The translations under genes and the position numbers were made by a program. A DNA stretch of 64,000 nucleotides from Halobacillus litoralis (lineage in GTDB: Bacteria > Bacillota > Bacilli > Bacillales > Halobacillaceae). Below the pieces are notes generated by a model, which saw only the letters and a program-made list of their open reading frames with translations, was not told where the DNA came from and ran no database searches. The stretch covers positions 1 to 64,000 of the forward strand of contig NZ_WMFA01000001.1 in NCBI RefSeq assembly GCF_009856445.1. Direction: 5' to 3'. The first letter of the stretch is position 1, and the number at the start of each line of letters is the position of its first letter. Below are positions 49,748 to 59,662 of the stretch, piece by piece.

Positions 49748-50506
49748 TTGCGGAATAAATTACTCATCCTGGTCGCGATGACAGGTATGCTTACGTTCCT
49801 ATCCGGGTGTATGGACGTCAACCAAGAGATCACCTCGGATAGTACAGGATTTTGGAATGAATATATTGTTTATCCATTATCACAAACATTGTTGTTTTTC
49901 GCTGATGCCACGAATGGAAGTTACGGATTGGCGATTATTATCGTTACAATCATTATCCGCGTCTTGCTTTTGCCATTGAACGTCAAACAACTGAAAAGTT
50001 CAAAAGCGATGCAGGATATTCAACCGGAATTGAAAGAATTGAGAGAGAAGTATTCTTCTAAAGATGCTCAGACTCAACAGAAGCTTCAACAAGAAACAAT
50101 GCAGCTTTTCCAGAAAAACGGCGTCAATCCACTAGCTGGGTGTTTGCCGATTATCGTACAGATGCCGATCCTGATTGGTTTCTACCATGCGATTATGAGA
50201 ACGCAGGAAGTTCAAACCCATAATTTCCTATGGCTTGAGCTTGGACAATCGGATCCATTTCTAGCGATTCTGACAGCGGGAACTACGTTCCTTCAGCAGA
50301 AATTGATGATGGCCGGAGGCGCGGCTGCACAGAATCCACAAATGCAAATGATGCTATATATTATGCCATTGATGATTGGTACATTCGCATTCTTCTTCCC
50401 ATCTGCCCTTGCGTTGTACTGGATTGTCGGTAACGTTGTCATGATTCTTCAAACCATTTTCATTCGTAAACCAATGATGAAAGATGAGACAGGAGGAGCA
50501 AACTAG
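49748..50506 (+). CDS. spoIIIJ: Membrane protein insertase YidC1/SpoIIIJ
   Basis: This 252-residue insertase is a lipoprotein: the signal peptide ends in the lipobox LSGC (Cys about residue 21). Five membrane segments follow, with the conserved Arg in the first (IIIRVLLLP) and the [13 protein letters not shown] segment. It inserts membrane proteins and is needed for sigma-G activity during sporulation. It uses a TTG start at 49748 behind AAGGAGGAAGG. The stop overlaps the jag start by 1 bp. Confidence 0.96.
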   Translation: MRNKLLILVAMTGMLTFLSGCMDVNQEITSDSTGFWNEYIVYPLSQTLLFFADATNGSYGLAIIIVTIIIRVLLLPLNVKQLKSSKAMQDIQPELKELREKYSSKDAQTQQKLQQETMQLFQKNGVNPLAGCLPIIVQMPILIGFYHAIMRTQEVQTHNFLWLELGQSDPFLAILTAGTTFLQQKLMMAGGAAAQNPQMQMMLYIMPLMIGTFAFFFPSALALYWIVGNVVMILQTIFIRKPMMKDETGGAN

Positions 50507-51120
50507 TGAAGCAATGGACTGCTACGGGAACCACAGTTGATGAGGCGATCCAAACAGCACTAGAGCAATTACGCACATCAAGAGATCAAGTCGATGTTGA
50601 GATCATTGATGAAGGTAAAAAAGGATTTCTCGGTTTTGGTACGAAACCAGCGATTGTAAAAGTAACGATCAAGAAAAATCCAGTGCAGGACGTTGAAACA
50701 TTCATCTATGAAGTAGCAGAACAAATGGGCGCTCCTGTCCAGGTAAGAACCGAGCTCCGTCAGCGCGACATTTACATGGAGCTTGAAGGTGAAAAGATTG
50801 CGATGCTGATTGGCAAACGTGGCCAAACACTGAATTCCCTTCAATATTTGGCTCAACTTGTCGTGAATCGCGAGTCCGATGTTTTCTATACCGTCATGTT
50901 AGACGCTGAGGGATATCGTGGTCGCAGAAAAGAAACCTTAGAAAACCTGGCGCATCGATTGGCTGAGAAGGCGATACGGACAAATCAGGAAGTGAAGCTT
51001 GAGCCGATGCCTTCGTATGAAAGAAAAATCATACACAGCGCATTGCAAAACCATAAAAAAATCGAGACCGATTCTGACGGGAACGATCCCCGCAGGCACG
51101 TCGTCATTCGACCTCAATAA
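50506..51120 (+). CDS. jag: RNA-binding protein Jag/KhpB
   Basis: This 204-residue protein has an N-terminal Jag_N domain (WTATGTTVDEAIQTALEQL), a KH domain (MLIGKRGQTLNSLQYLAQL) and a C-terminal R3H domain (SYERKIIHSALQ...RRHVVIRP). KhpB binds RNA with KhpA and affects cell size and spore formation. It starts at GTG 50506 overlapping spoIIIJ, with AGGAGGAG upstream. Confidence 0.97.
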   Translation: MKQWTATGTTVDEAIQTALEQLRTSRDQVDVEIIDEGKKGFLGFGTKPAIVKVTIKKNPVQDVETFIYEVAEQMGAPVQVRTELRQRDIYMELEGEKIAMLIGKRGQTLNSLQYLAQLVVNRESDVFYTVMLDAEGYRGRRKETLENLAHRLAEKAIRTNQEVKLEPMPSYERKIIHSALQNHKKIETDSDGNDPRRHVVIRPQ

Positions 51121-51130
51121 TGTGTTACTC

Positions 51131-51170
51131 ATGCTTCTGTTCATCTTTCATGAACAGGAGCATTTTTTAT
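51131..51170 (+). terminator. Terminator of rnpA-spoIIIJ-jag
   Basis: ATGCTTCTGTTCAT (51131-51144) pairs with ATGAACAGGAGCAT (51150-51163), followed by TTTTTTAT. Confidence 0.9.
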
Positions 51171-51208
51171 GGATTCCTAAACCAACAAACGCTTCCTATT
51201 GTTAAGTA

Positions 51209-51606
51209 ATCAGTTTCGAAACTTTTGTTGCGTGGATGGAGGCTGCGGGGAATGACTCGCTTTCCGCGGGAGCGCGGTGAGCCTCCGCCCCTTTGTTATA
51301 TAAGTATCTCCCAACCACTTCGGGAGACATGGTAATTGGATGGGAATCAACTCCTAAGGACGCTATTCTATTGTTGTAGAGCTCTTTATGCCCATCACAA
51401 CAGAATAGTGGCAAGCAACCTCCTTCCTACATCGAATGGGGTGGTTGGGAAGTTGCGAGACTCCCGTGGGAGAAGGAGAAAGGCGAGATCCCGCACGAAG
51501 TAGTCCGAGGAAGCTCGGCGCTCTCCCACAGGAAAGCGAGTGACTTCCCAGCGATCCCTCACGCTCAACATGGCAACGAACCTCGAGGCATCTCGAAACT
51601 GAGTCC
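51209..51606. repeat. MITE-like palindromic repeat, second copy
   Basis: Imperfect terminal inverted repeats (CAGTTTCGAAAC at 51211 and TCTCGAAACTGAGT at 51591) bound about 398 bp. Positions 51437-51552 match the interior of the 14984-15298 element almost base for base, and this part folds back on itself (GGAAGTTGCGAGACTCCC with complement in 51525-51550). A further palindromic segment (CGCTTTCCGCGGGAGCG) lies at 51258-51280. No gene is present in 51171-51848. Confidence 0.85.
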
Positions 51607-51848
51607 TCAACAATCCTACCAGTTCGTTCAATAAATAGCTGGTAGTCGTATTGTTCCCTGGTATGGTGGAGAAAATGATAGGAAGAGTTATGCACATGTG
51701 GATAACTAAAAGGGGCGGAATGAGGGAATATACGTGTTGATATCTTTTCAAAACACGTGGCGGTGTGGTAAGCTAGTTTGTTAGTGACATTAATAATATT
51801 CCTATTGTGGATAAATATAAAACGAAAATTTTCAGGAGGTGAGTGCGT

Positions 51849-53225
51849 GTGGAAACAGATACAATAACCGCCATTTCGACCCCGATGGGAGAAGGGGCGA
51901 TTGCCATTGTCCGCTTAAGTGGACCTGAGGCCGTGACGATTGCTGCCAGCCTTTTCAAGGGGAAGGATTTGAATGAAGTCGATTCCCACACGATGCATTA
52001 CGGAAAAATTATTGACCCTGAGACGGGCGAAATGGCCGAGGAAGTGATGGTATCTGTCATGCGTGCCCCGAAGACTTTTACGAGAGAAGATATTGTCGAG
52101 ATCAACTGCCATGGCGGCCTCGTTTCGGTCAACCGATTGCTGGAGATTGTGCTGGCGAGTGGCGCCAGATTGGCTGAGCCCGGTGAATTTACGAAACGCG
52201 CGTTTTTGAATGGTCGTATCGATCTTTCCCAAGCGGAAGCAGTCATGGACTTGATTCGTGCAAAAACGGACCGGGCTATGGATGTCGCTTTAAAGCAGAT
52301 GGATGGGCGATTATCGAACTTGATTCAGGATTTAAGACAAAAACTTCTGGAAACGCTCGCCCATGTGGAAGTGAATATCGACTATCCAGAGTATGATGAC
52401 GTTGAAGAGATGTCGCATGAAATGATGGAAGAGAAAACAAAAGAAGTACACGAAGAAGTCACCCGCATCCTGGAAACAGCGAAGCAAGGGAAGATATTAA
52501 GAGAGGGACTGGGAACGGCCATTATCGGCCGTCCTAACGTCGGCAAATCTTCATTGATGAACGCTCTTGTCCATGAAAATAAAGCGATTGTGACGGAAGT
52601 TCCAGGAACGACCCGTGATGTAATTGAGGAGTATGTCAATGTTCGCGGTGTTCCACTTCGTCTAGTAGATACAGCGGGGATCAGGGAGACAGAAGACATC
52701 GTGGAAAAAATCGGTGTTGAACGTTCGAGGCAAGTACTGAAAGAAGCTGACCTGATCCTGTTTGTGTTAAACTATGGGGATGAGCTGAGCGAAGAGGATC
52801 AAAAACTTTTCGAAGCCATCCGCGATATGAATATTATCGTGATTGTTAATAAAATGGATCTGGAACAACGCTTAGACCTTAATCAAGTGAAGGAATTGGC
52901 CGGGGATCACCCTGTGATTACAACATCCTTGATCCGTGAAGAAGGGATTGACCAATTGGAACAGGCGATTGGCGATACATTCTTTGAAGGAGATCTTGAT
53001 GCCGGTGATATGACGTATGTTTCGAATGTCCGTCATGTTCAGTTATTAAAACAGGCGAAACAAGCCCTCGAAGATGCCCAAAATGGTATGGAGATGGGAG
53101 TTCCGCTTGATGTCGTCCAGATCGATGTCACAAGAACGTGGGAGATTCTCGGGGAAATCGTCGGGGATACCGTTCACGAGAGCTTGATCGATCAATTATT
53201 CTCGCAATTCTGCTTAGGAAAATAA
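51849..53225 (+). CDS. mnmE: tRNA modification GTPase MnmE
   Basis: This protein of about 458 residues has the N-terminal folate-binding domain ([25 protein letters not shown]), the G domain with [16 protein letters not shown] and NKMD motifs, and the C-terminal CLGK with the conserved Cys. With MnmG it makes the cmnm5 modification of U34. A GTG at 51849 (eight bases after AGGAGG) is preferred over one at 51843. It precedes mnmG and rsmG, all in one direction from oriC. Confidence 0.97.
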   Translation: METDTITAISTPMGEGAIAIVRLSGPEAVTIAASLFKGKDLNEVDSHTMHYGKIIDPETGEMAEEVMVSVMRAPKTFTREDIVEINCHGGLVSVNRLLEIVLASGARLAEPGEFTKRAFLNGRIDLSQAEAVMDLIRAKTDRAMDVALKQMDGRLSNLIQDLRQKLLETLAHVEVNIDYPEYDDVEEMSHEMMEEKTKEVHEEVTRILETAKQGKILREGLGTAIIGRPNVGKSSLMNALVHENKAIVTEVPGTTRDVIEEYVNVRGVPLRLVDTAGIRETEDIVEKIGVERSRQVLKEADLILFVLNYGDELSEEDQKLFEAIRDMNIIVIVNKMDLEQRLDLNQVKELAGDHPVITTSLIREEGIDQLEQAIGDTFFEGDLDAGDMTYVSNVRHVQLLKQAKQALEDAQNGMEMGVPLDVVQIDVTRTWEILGEIVGDTVHESLIDQLFSQFCLGK

Positions 53226-53276
53226 ACGTTCTGTTTAAACGCTATTCATTATGATAAAAAAAGGAGAGTCATCCGA

Positions 53277-55166
53277 ATGACATATGATGCAGGGCATTAT
53301 GATGTAATTGTTATTGGTGCTGGTCATGCCGGAGTAGAAGCAGGTCTTGCTGCCGCGCGCCGCGGAGCGAAAACGTTAATGCTGACTTTGAACCTCGACC
53401 TCGTTGCCTTTATGCCGTGTAACCCGTCCATTGGTGGTCCCGCAAAAGGGATTGTTGTACGTGAAGTTGATGCATTAGGCGGAGCTATGGGTCGAGTTAT
53501 TGATAAAACCCACATCCAAATGCGACTTTTGAACACAAGAAAAGGCCCTGCTGTGCGTGCGTTGCGTGCACAAGCAGACAAACCGTTGTATATCAAAGAA
53601 ATGAAGCGGGTTCTTGAGAATCAGGAGAACTTGACGCTTCGCCAGGCGATGGTTGAAAAAGTACTGGTAGAAGATAATCAGGTCAAAGGTGTCGTAACAG
53701 AAACGAAAGCAGCCTACTATGCTCCAACTGTCATTGTGACGACAGGTACATTCATGCGGGGACGCGTCATCATTGGCGACTTGTCGTATGAAAGTGGCCC
53801 AAACAACCAACGTTCAACGGTTTCACTTTCTGAACAGCTGGAGGAAATGGGCATTGAAATGGTCCGTTTCAAAACCGGAACGCCGATGCGTGTCAACAGT
53901 CACACGATCGACTATTCCAAAACAGAAATTCAGCCGGGAGAAGAAGAACCACGCTCCTTTTCCTATGAAACGACAGAGTTCATCACCGATCAAATTCCGT
54001 GCTGGCTGACGTACACAAATGAAGACACACACAAAATCATTAACGATAACTTAGGATTATCTGCGATGTATTCAGGAGCGATCAAAGGGACAGGGCCGCG
54101 ATATTGTCCATCCATCGAAGATAAAATCGTTCGTTTCAATGACAAACCCCGTCACCAGATTTTCCTTGAGCCTGAAGGAAGAGATACAGAAGAAGTGTAT
54201 GTTCAAGGTCTTTCCACTTCTCTTCCAGAATACGTGCAGAATGAAATGATGCGTACCGTTCCAGGTCTTGAAAAAGCGGAAATCATGCGCGCTGGGTATG
54301 CCATCGAGTATGATTCTGTTGTGCCGACACAATTATGGCCGACACTTGAAACGAAGCAGATTGAAGGACTGTTTACAGCGGGACAGCTGAATGGAACGTC
54401 TGGATACGAGGAAGCTGCCGGACAAGGATTGATGGCAGGGATTAACGCGGCTGCGAAAGCGCTCGACCTTGAACCATTAATTCTTGACCGTTCTCAAGGT
54501 TATATTGGCGTTATGATTGATGACCTGGTCACTAAGGGAACGGGTGAACCATACCGTCTTCTTACGTCACGCGCGGAATTCCGCTTGATGCTTCGTCACG
54601 ATAATGCGGATCTCCGTCTCACAGAAATCGGCTATCAACTTGGTTTAATTCCTGAAGATCGTTATGAGCGTTTTATGGAGAAGAAGCGCTTGATCGAAGA
54701 AGAGAAAAAGCGTCTCGACAAAGTCATTTTGAAAGAGACGGAAGAGGTTCAAGCTGTCATTGAAGAAGCGGGTGGATCGAAACTGAAAGACGCCATTCGT
54801 GCAACAGACTTATTGAAACGTCCAGAAATGAATTACAGTCACTTGGAACGCTTGACTCCTAGCGATGCTGCCCTGCCTGATGATGTTAAAGAGCAGGTGG
54901 AGATCCAGGTGAAATACAGCGGCTATATTAAAAAAGCTCTGGAACAAATCGACCGCATGAAGAAGATGGAGACGAAGAAAATTCCTGAGGATATCGATTA
55001 TGATGCGATTCATGGTCTTGCGACAGAAGCGCGTGACCGTCTGAAATCCGTGCGACCTCTATCTGTCGGGCAGGCCTCCCGTGTTTCAGGGGTCAATCCG
55101 GCGGACGTTTCCATCCTGCTTGTTTATATTGAACAAGGGAAAATCGCTCGCGTATCCGGGGAATAA
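53277..55166 (+). CDS. mnmG: tRNA uridine-5-carboxymethylaminomethyl modification enzyme MnmG
   Basis: This 629-residue FAD enzyme has an N-terminal dinucleotide fold ([19 protein letters not shown]), the conserved [11 protein letters not shown] with active-site Cys and the C-terminal helical domain with [14 protein letters not shown]. It is the partner of MnmE. The ATG at 53277 follows AAAGGAGAG. Confidence 0.99.
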   Translation: MTYDAGHYDVIVIGAGHAGVEAGLAAARRGAKTLMLTLNLDLVAFMPCNPSIGGPAKGIVVREVDALGGAMGRVIDKTHIQMRLLNTRKGPAVRALRAQADKPLYIKEMKRVLENQENLTLRQAMVEKVLVEDNQVKGVVTETKAAYYAPTVIVTTGTFMRGRVIIGDLSYESGPNNQRSTVSLSEQLEEMGIEMVRFKTGTPMRVNSHTIDYSKTEIQPGEEEPRSFSYETTEFITDQIPCWLTYTNEDTHKIINDNLGLSAMYSGAIKGTGPRYCPSIEDKIVRFNDKPRHQIFLEPEGRDTEEVYVQGLSTSLPEYVQNEMMRTVPGLEKAEIMRAGYAIEYDSVVPTQLWPTLETKQIEGLFTAGQLNGTSGYEEAAGQGLMAGINAAAKALDLEPLILDRSQGYIGVMIDDLVTKGTGEPYRLLTSRAEFRLMLRHDNADLRLTEIGYQLGLIPEDRYERFMEKKRLIEEEKKRLDKVILKETEEVQAVIEEAGGSKLKDAIRATDLLKRPEMNYSHLERLTPSDAALPDDVKEQVEIQVKYSGYIKKALEQIDRMKKMETKKIPEDIDYDAIHGLATEARDRLKSVRPLSVGQASRVSGVNPADVSILLVYIEQGKIARVSGE

Positions 55167-55183
55167 TCTGAAAGGATGGACTT

Positions 55184-55900
55184 ATGAATATCAATACCTT
55201 TCTTAAAGCATTACAGGAACATGGAATAGAGCTCGACGATCACCAGCAGCGCCAGTTCGAGAAGTATTTTGAGATTCTCGTCGAGTGGAATGAAAAAATG
55301 AATCTTACGGCAATTACCGATCAGGAAGGCGTCTATTTGAAACACTTTTATGATTCTTTGACGGCATCCTTCTACTATGACTTCAATCAACCGCTCCGTA
55401 TTTGTGATGTCGGAGCGGGGGCCGGTTTTCCGAGCTTACCTTTGAAAATCGTCTTCCCACAGTTGAAAGTGACAATTGTCGATTCTTTGAAAAAACGAAT
55501 CACATTTTTGAACCACTTAGCCCACGAATTGGAGCTGGATGATGTCGCATTTTATCATGATCGTGCCGAGAATTTCGGGAAAAATGCGAATTTCCGTGAA
55601 AGTTATGACCTTGTGATGGCACGCGCCGTTGCGCGAATGTCCGTCCTTAGTGAGTTATGTTTGCCCTTGGCTACGAAAGGCGGCAGATTCATGGCGATGA
55701 AAGGTCCCAACTTGAAAGATGAAATGGAAGACGCTAAAGCTGCTATTCAAATTGTCGGTGGGGAAGTTCTTGATGTTCACACGTTTGAATTGCCCGAAGA
55801 GGGCAGTGAGCGAAACATCGCCATCATTGAAAAAAGAAGAAAAACACCGAAGAAATACCCGAGAAAAGCGGGAACACCGAATAAAACACCGATTCAATAA
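55184..55900 (+). CDS. rsmG: 16S rRNA (guanine-527-N7)-methyltransferase RsmG
   Basis: This 238-residue SAM-dependent methyltransferase shows the SAM motif [18 protein letters not shown] and a basic C-terminal tail. Mutations in this gene give low-level streptomycin resistance in B. subtilis. The ATG at 55184 follows AAAGGATG, 17 bp after mnmG. In B. subtilis noc, soj and spo0J follow; here they do not. Confidence 0.98.
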   Translation: MNINTFLKALQEHGIELDDHQQRQFEKYFEILVEWNEKMNLTAITDQEGVYLKHFYDSLTASFYYDFNQPLRICDVGAGAGFPSLPLKIVFPQLKVTIVDSLKKRITFLNHLAHELELDDVAFYHDRAENFGKNANFRESYDLVMARAVARMSVLSELCLPLATKGGRFMAMKGPNLKDEMEDAKAAIQIVGGEVLDVHTFELPEEGSERNIAIIEKRRKTPKKYPRKAGTPNKTPIQ

Positions 55901-55905
55901 CTTGT

Positions 55906-55944
55906 TTGCCTCTCTGCCTAAGGGTAGAGAGGTTATTTTTTTAG
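55906..55944 (+). terminator. Terminator of mnmE-mnmG-rsmG
   Basis: CCTCTCTgCC pairs with GGtAGAGAGG over a small loop, followed by a T-run. Confidence 0.8.
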
Positions 55945-55971
55945 GGAATAAGAGAAAGAGGAGGGGTAAGA

Positions 55972-56462
55972 ATGGAAATCCTTGTGCTGTCAGATACTCA
56001 TATGCCGAAAAAAGCAAAACAGCTTCCAAAGCGTTTTATAAAAGAATTGAAGGACGTGGATGCCATCATTCATGGGGAGATTGGCAGACTTTAGAGCTTT
56101 ATGAAATGTTGAAAGACTATGCTCCCGTGTATGGAGTGTATGGCAATGTGGACGGAGAAGATATTCAAGACAAATTTCCAGCAAAACAAACACTGGAATG
56201 GAAAGGGTACCAGATTGGAATTGTCCATGGCCACGGAGATAAAAAGACGACGGAAAAGCGTGTGCTGGAAGCTTTCCAAGAGGATCCCCCGGATGTGTTG
56301 ATCTACGGACATTCTCATATCCCAGTTCTTCGTTATTTTAAAAAAACACTGCTTTTCAACCCTGGATCTCTGACGGATAAAAGGCGGTCACCTATGTATT
56401 CATTCGGAAGGCTCACCTTAACAGAGGACGGCATCCATGCAGAACATATTTTCTTTCGTTAA
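55972..56462 (+). pseudogene. YfcE/MJ0936-type metallophosphoesterase, frameshifted
   Basis: The ATG at 55972 (after GAGGGGTAAG) opens a typical small phosphodiesterase: MEILVLSDTHMPKKAKQLP, with the SDTH metal-binding motif. This frame stops at 56090 after about 39 codons, reading HGEIGRL. From about 56075 the other frame continues the family sequence GDWQTLELYEMLKDYAPVYGVYGNVDG, then GHGDKK and YGHSHIP and NPGS motifs to 56462. A single missing base in the GGGG run near 56074-56077 (expected HAGDWQ) explains it. It is either a real disruption of the metal-binding GD motif or a sequencing error. Confidence 0.85.
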
Positions 56463-56541
56463 TTTATGAAAATAAATTTCATGAGTTAATTTAAAATAAT
56501 GAAAGGAATTTCCCTGTTATTATAGAATGGTATATAAGAGA

Positions 56542-56556
56542 ATGTAAACGCTATCG
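56542..56556 (+). promoter_or_regulatory. cre-like site upstream of kduD
   Basis: ATGTAAACGCTATCG resembles the CcpA cre consensus. It lies 21-35 bp before the kduD start. Carbon catabolite control of a hexuronate gene would be logical. Confidence 0.5.
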
Positions 56557-56576
56557 TAGCGTGAAAGGGGATTGGA

Positions 56577-57338
56577 ATGTCAGAGAATTTATTTCGTTTA
56601 GATGGAAAAGTAGCGGCTGTAACCGGTGGAACTAGAGGGATTGGGCGTGCTGTGGCTATAGGCCTGGCTGAGGCTGGTGCCGATATTGCTTTGCTACAGA
56701 GGAACACCTCACAAGTAGACGTTAAGGAAGAAATTGAAGATCAGGGGCGAACTTGTCACATCATTCCGTGTGATTTAAATGATAAAGAGCAAGTGAAAGA
56801 GGCGATACCTCTCGTTGTGGAAGCATTTGGCCATGTAGATATTCTGGTGAATGCAGCAGGAATCCAGAGACGTTCGGATGCTGTTGATTTTTCTGAAGAG
56901 GACTGGGACGATGTTCTGAATATCAATCTGAAAACGACTTGGACCCTTTGTCAACAAGCGGGGCGCTATATGGTACCGAACAGAAGCGGGAAAATCATCA
57001 ATTTTGCTTCCTTGTTGTCCTATCAGGGAGGGATTCGCGTACCCGCCTATGCGGCTTCTAAAGGTGGTGTTTCCCAGTTGACGAAAGCTCTATCGAATGA
57101 ATGGGCGAAAGAAGGAGTCAATGTCAACAGTGTCGTCCCTGGCTACATCGCAACTGATATGAATACTGCGCTCATTCAGGATGAAGACCGGAACAAGCAA
57201 ATTCTTGATCGTATTCCAGCTGGTGACTGGGGCAAACCCGAAGACTTCATCGGTGCCGCTGTTTTTCTCGCTTCTGATGCTTCTCGTTATGTACACGGGC
57301 ATCAGTTGGCGATTGATGGTGGCTGGTTAGGAAGATAA
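56577..57338 (+). CDS. kduD: 2-dehydro-3-deoxy-D-gluconate 5-dehydrogenase (KduD-type SDR)
   Basis: This 253-residue short-chain dehydrogenase has the NAD motif TGGTRGIG (residues about 16-23), NAAG and the catalytic YAASK. The KduD-specific end is seen as GYIATDMNTALIQDEDRNKQILDRIPAGDWG...GGWLGR. It would interconvert 2-keto-3-deoxygluconate and its 5-keto isomer in pectin or hexuronate breakdown. No kduI or pectin gene is adjacent. The ATG at 56577 follows AAAGGGG. Confidence 0.87.
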   Translation: MSENLFRLDGKVAAVTGGTRGIGRAVAIGLAEAGADIALLQRNTSQVDVKEEIEDQGRTCHIIPCDLNDKEQVKEAIPLVVEAFGHVDILVNAAGIQRRSDAVDFSEEDWDDVLNINLKTTWTLCQQAGRYMVPNRSGKIINFASLLSYQGGIRVPAYAASKGGVSQLTKALSNEWAKEGVNVNSVVPGYIATDMNTALIQDEDRNKQILDRIPAGDWGKPEDFIGAAVFLASDASRYVHGHQLAIDGGWLGR

Positions 57339-57339
57339 G

Positions 57340-57380
57340 AAAAATCCCGCTCCTATTAAGAAGGAGCGGGATTTTTTTGG
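57340..57380. terminator. Bidirectional terminator between kduD and nei
   Basis: AAATCCCGCTCCT pairs with AGGAGCGGGATTT across a 7-nt loop, with A-run and T-run flanks. Confidence 0.9.
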
Positions 57381-58189
57381 CAGGTTGGACAGTAGTAACA
57401 GCGCCGGGAAGCAGCACGGAACTTAATGATTTCCGTCCCATCAATGCGGCAGGGATTACCTTCCCGGTTGAAGACCCAATGTCGATACTCGTAGCGCTTT
57501 TTGCCTTCTTTTTTTAACTTTTCTGCAAGGGCTGGATCGTTGGTGATGCCTTTGTTCTTATACGAACGCCACATCAAGTCGATACAAGCTTTTGCTGCAC
57601 GATAAAGTTGGTCATCTGTGCAATCGATCGGTCTTACAAATGGGGAAATACCAGCAACAAATAGAATTTCACTGCGTAAGTAATTACCGATCCCTCCGAT
57701 AAAGGATTGATCGAGTAATAAAGACGTCCATTTCCTTCGTTGGAATCTCTTTTCCTGAAAACGTGCAAAAAGATCGTCAGGATTCACCTCTTCACTTAAG
57801 AGATCAGGTCCTACTTTTGAAAGAAAAGGGTGATCTTCCTCTTCGCCGTCTTTGAGCACTTCAATATCGGAAGCACTGTAAAGGAGTGCTGACTTCTTTT
57901 CATTATGAATGGCCATCCGCAATTGCCGGTTCGTTTTCGGGTAGTTATAAGCGTTTCTAATGTACCACTTTCCGTATAATTGGTTGTGTGAATAAATAAC
58001 CAGGTCATTGTTGAAGCGGATAAGCATCGCTTTTCCCTTAGTGTCAACGCTTGTCACCGTGGCCCCGCGCAAAATTTCTTGATACCCTTGTAAATCCTCA
58101 AAGGCAAAATGGATATCGAGGACGGTTTTGTTATTTAATGCTCTTTCTACGGAATCTGCTGCACGTCTGATTTCTGGTCCTTCTGGCAT
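57356..58189 (-). CDS. nei: Endonuclease VIII-type DNA glycosylase (Fpg/Nei family)
   Basis: This 277-residue glycosylase/AP lyase starts MPEGPEIRRAAD, with catalytic Pro2 and Glu3, in the form typical of Nei rather than MutM. The helix-two-turn-helix is seen as FIGGIGNYLRSEILFVAGI. The C-terminal zinc finger reads CRID...CYYCPTC, so one of the usual four Cys seems replaced by Asp, which could alter zinc binding. The ATG at 58189 follows AAAGGAAAG. It repairs oxidised pyrimidines. Confidence 0.9.
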   Translation of the reverse strand: MPEGPEIRRAADSVERALNNKTVLDIHFAFEDLQGYQEILRGATVTSVDTKGKAMLIRFNNDLVIYSHNQLYGKWYIRNAYNYPKTNRQLRMAIHNEKKSALLYSASDIEVLKDGEEEDHPFLSKVGPDLLSEEVNPDDLFARFQEKRFQRRKWTSLLLDQSFIGGIGNYLRSEILFVAGISPFVRPIDCTDDQLYRAAKACIDLMWRSYKNKGITNDPALAEKLKKEGKKRYEYRHWVFNREGNPCRIDGTEIIKFRAASRRCYYCPTCQKNPAPS

Positions 58190-58207
58190 CTGTTTCTTTC
58201 CTTTCGA

Positions 58208-59077
58208 TCAGCTGGATGTAAACATTCCACCATTGATATGGATAACCTGGCCTGTCATATAGGTGGAATCGTCGGAGGCAAGCAGAACATAGCTTCCAAC
58301 GTGCTCTACCGGTTGTCCCGGACGTCCCATCGGTGTGTTAGTACCGAATTCTTCGACTTTATCTTCTGGGAATGTAGCTGGAATGAGCGGGGTCCAAATC
58401 GGACCTGGAGCAATTCCATTCACACGGATCCCCTTGTTCACTAATTGCTTGGCCATGGAGCGGGTAAACGCGACAACTGCTCCTTTTGTTGCTGTGTAAT
58501 CGACAAGTTCAGGGTTCCCGACATAGGGATTGACCGAAGCAGTATTGATAATCGCACTTCCTTGTCTCAAATGAGGAATGGCCGCTTTTGTAAGATGGAA
58601 CATAGAGAAAATGTTCGTCCGGAAGGTACTCTCTAATTGTTCGGTTGATATATTTAACAAATCATCCGTCGGGTGCTGTTCAGCAGCATTATTGACGAGA
58701 ATATCTAATTGACCGAGCTCATTCACCGTGCGTTCAACCGCTGTTTTACATGTTTCTTCATCCCCTACGTCTCCAGGAATCAAGATGGCACGGCGTCCTT
58801 CCTCTTCAATTTTCTTTTTCGTATATTCAGCATCTTCATGCTCCTCTAAGTAGGAAATCGCAACATCGGCACCTTCTTTTGCATAGCCAATGGCTACCGA
58901 TCTTCCAATGCCGCTGTCCCCACCTGTAATTAATGCGACTTTTCCAACTAATTTATTTCCACTCTTGTAGTCCTCGTCCGCTTGTAAGGGAGAGGGATGC
59001 ATCTCTTTCTCCTTGCCCGGCTGTATGGATTGTTCTTGTCCTGGTTGACCATCTGTTTGGCGTTGTTCTCTATTCAT
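58208..59077 (-). CDS. SDR family oxidoreductase (YhxC/YhdF-like)
   Basis: This 289-residue short-chain dehydrogenase has a polar N-terminal extension rich in Gln (QRQTDGQPGQEQSIQPG), then TGGDSGIGRSVAIGYAKEGADV for NADP binding, NNAAEQH and the catalytic YTATK. The C terminus reads GQVIHINGGMF. This subgroup is common in spore formers as general stress or spore-associated oxidoreductases; the substrate is unknown. The ATG at 59077 follows GAGGAGG. Confidence 0.9.
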   Translation of the reverse strand: MNREQRQTDGQPGQEQSIQPGKEKEMHPSPLQADEDYKSGNKLVGKVALITGGDSGIGRSVAIGYAKEGADVAISYLEEHEDAEYTKKKIEEEGRRAILIPGDVGDEETCKTAVERTVNELGQLDILVNNAAEQHPTDDLLNISTEQLESTFRTNIFSMFHLTKAAIPHLRQGSAIINTASVNPYVGNPELVDYTATKGAVVAFTRSMAKQLVNKGIRVNGIAPGPIWTPLIPATFPEDKVEEFGTNTPMGRPGQPVEHVGSYVLLASDDSTYMTGQVIHINGGMFTSS

Positions 59078-59149
59078 AAATGAAGTCCTCCTCAAATCAT
59101 GTTTGTTTGATGTCATTCCACCATTTTGGAAAAATAAAACAAACATAAC

Positions 59150-59190
59150 AAAAACCCCTTCATGGTAAGAGTTATGAGGGGGTTCTGGAA
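59150..59190 (-). terminator. Terminator of the 155-residue membrane protein gene
   Basis: On the minus strand AACCCCcTCAT and ATGAaGGGGTT form a stem followed by TTTTG. It overlaps the gene's 3' end. Confidence 0.65.
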
Positions 59191-59639
59191 GAGCGTAATA
59201 ATAATGATCTTACGAAGAGTCCAAGGATAATTCCTGGCAGCAGGAATAGAATGGGCAGCCAAACTGGTCCAATTAAAACCCCTCCCACCTTAAATAGAGG
59301 GGAATAGATCAGCCCAACGGTTACGGAATAGGCACAAAACGCAAAAGGGACAAAAGAATATGGGGGACACTCCCCGTCTGCCTGGCGATAAGCGTCCCAG
59401 ACTGCGAACATGTACACACACGGGTAGAACATGAGCCATTGATAGTCCGTCACTTCAATGGCTTTTTCTATATTTCCGTGAAAACTATGGACAATGGCCA
59501 TGTTGAAAGAGCTGTTCACGTTGAGAATCACTTCTAAAAGGATGAAGGATAACCCCTTGATGACCTGCCCGTTCAATAGCTGACCGAATCCCGGAAAGGC
59601 AATGCTCCATAATAAAATTTCCAGTCGTTTTTCTTTCAT
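59172..59639 (-). CDS. Hypothetical membrane protein, 155 residues
   Basis: This protein has four or so hydrophobic segments. It begins MKEKRLEILLWSIAFPGFGQLLNGQVIKGLSFILLE, where the PGFGQLLNGQ part resembles small TM2-like membrane proteins. WLMFYPCVYMFAVWDAYR is a second characteristic segment. No function can be named. The ATG at 59639 follows GGAAGAGG. It is 23 bp from the DUF3231 gene on the same strand, so they may be one operon. Confidence 0.78.
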   Translation of the reverse strand: MKEKRLEILLWSIAFPGFGQLLNGQVIKGLSFILLEVILNVNSSFNMAIVHSFHGNIEKAIEVTDYQWLMFYPCVYMFAVWDAYRQADGECPPYSFVPFAFCAYSVTVGLIYSPLFKVGGVLIGPVWLPILFLLPGIILGLFVRSLLLRSSRTPS

Positions 59640-59662
59640 ATCGATTCCTCTTCCGCTAAAAA

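Noticed and set aside
55719-55971. Long N-terminal extension of the phosphodiesterase frame through rsmG
   Set aside because: It is a shadow of rsmG in another frame. The family start is ATG 55972 and a frameshift explains the join.
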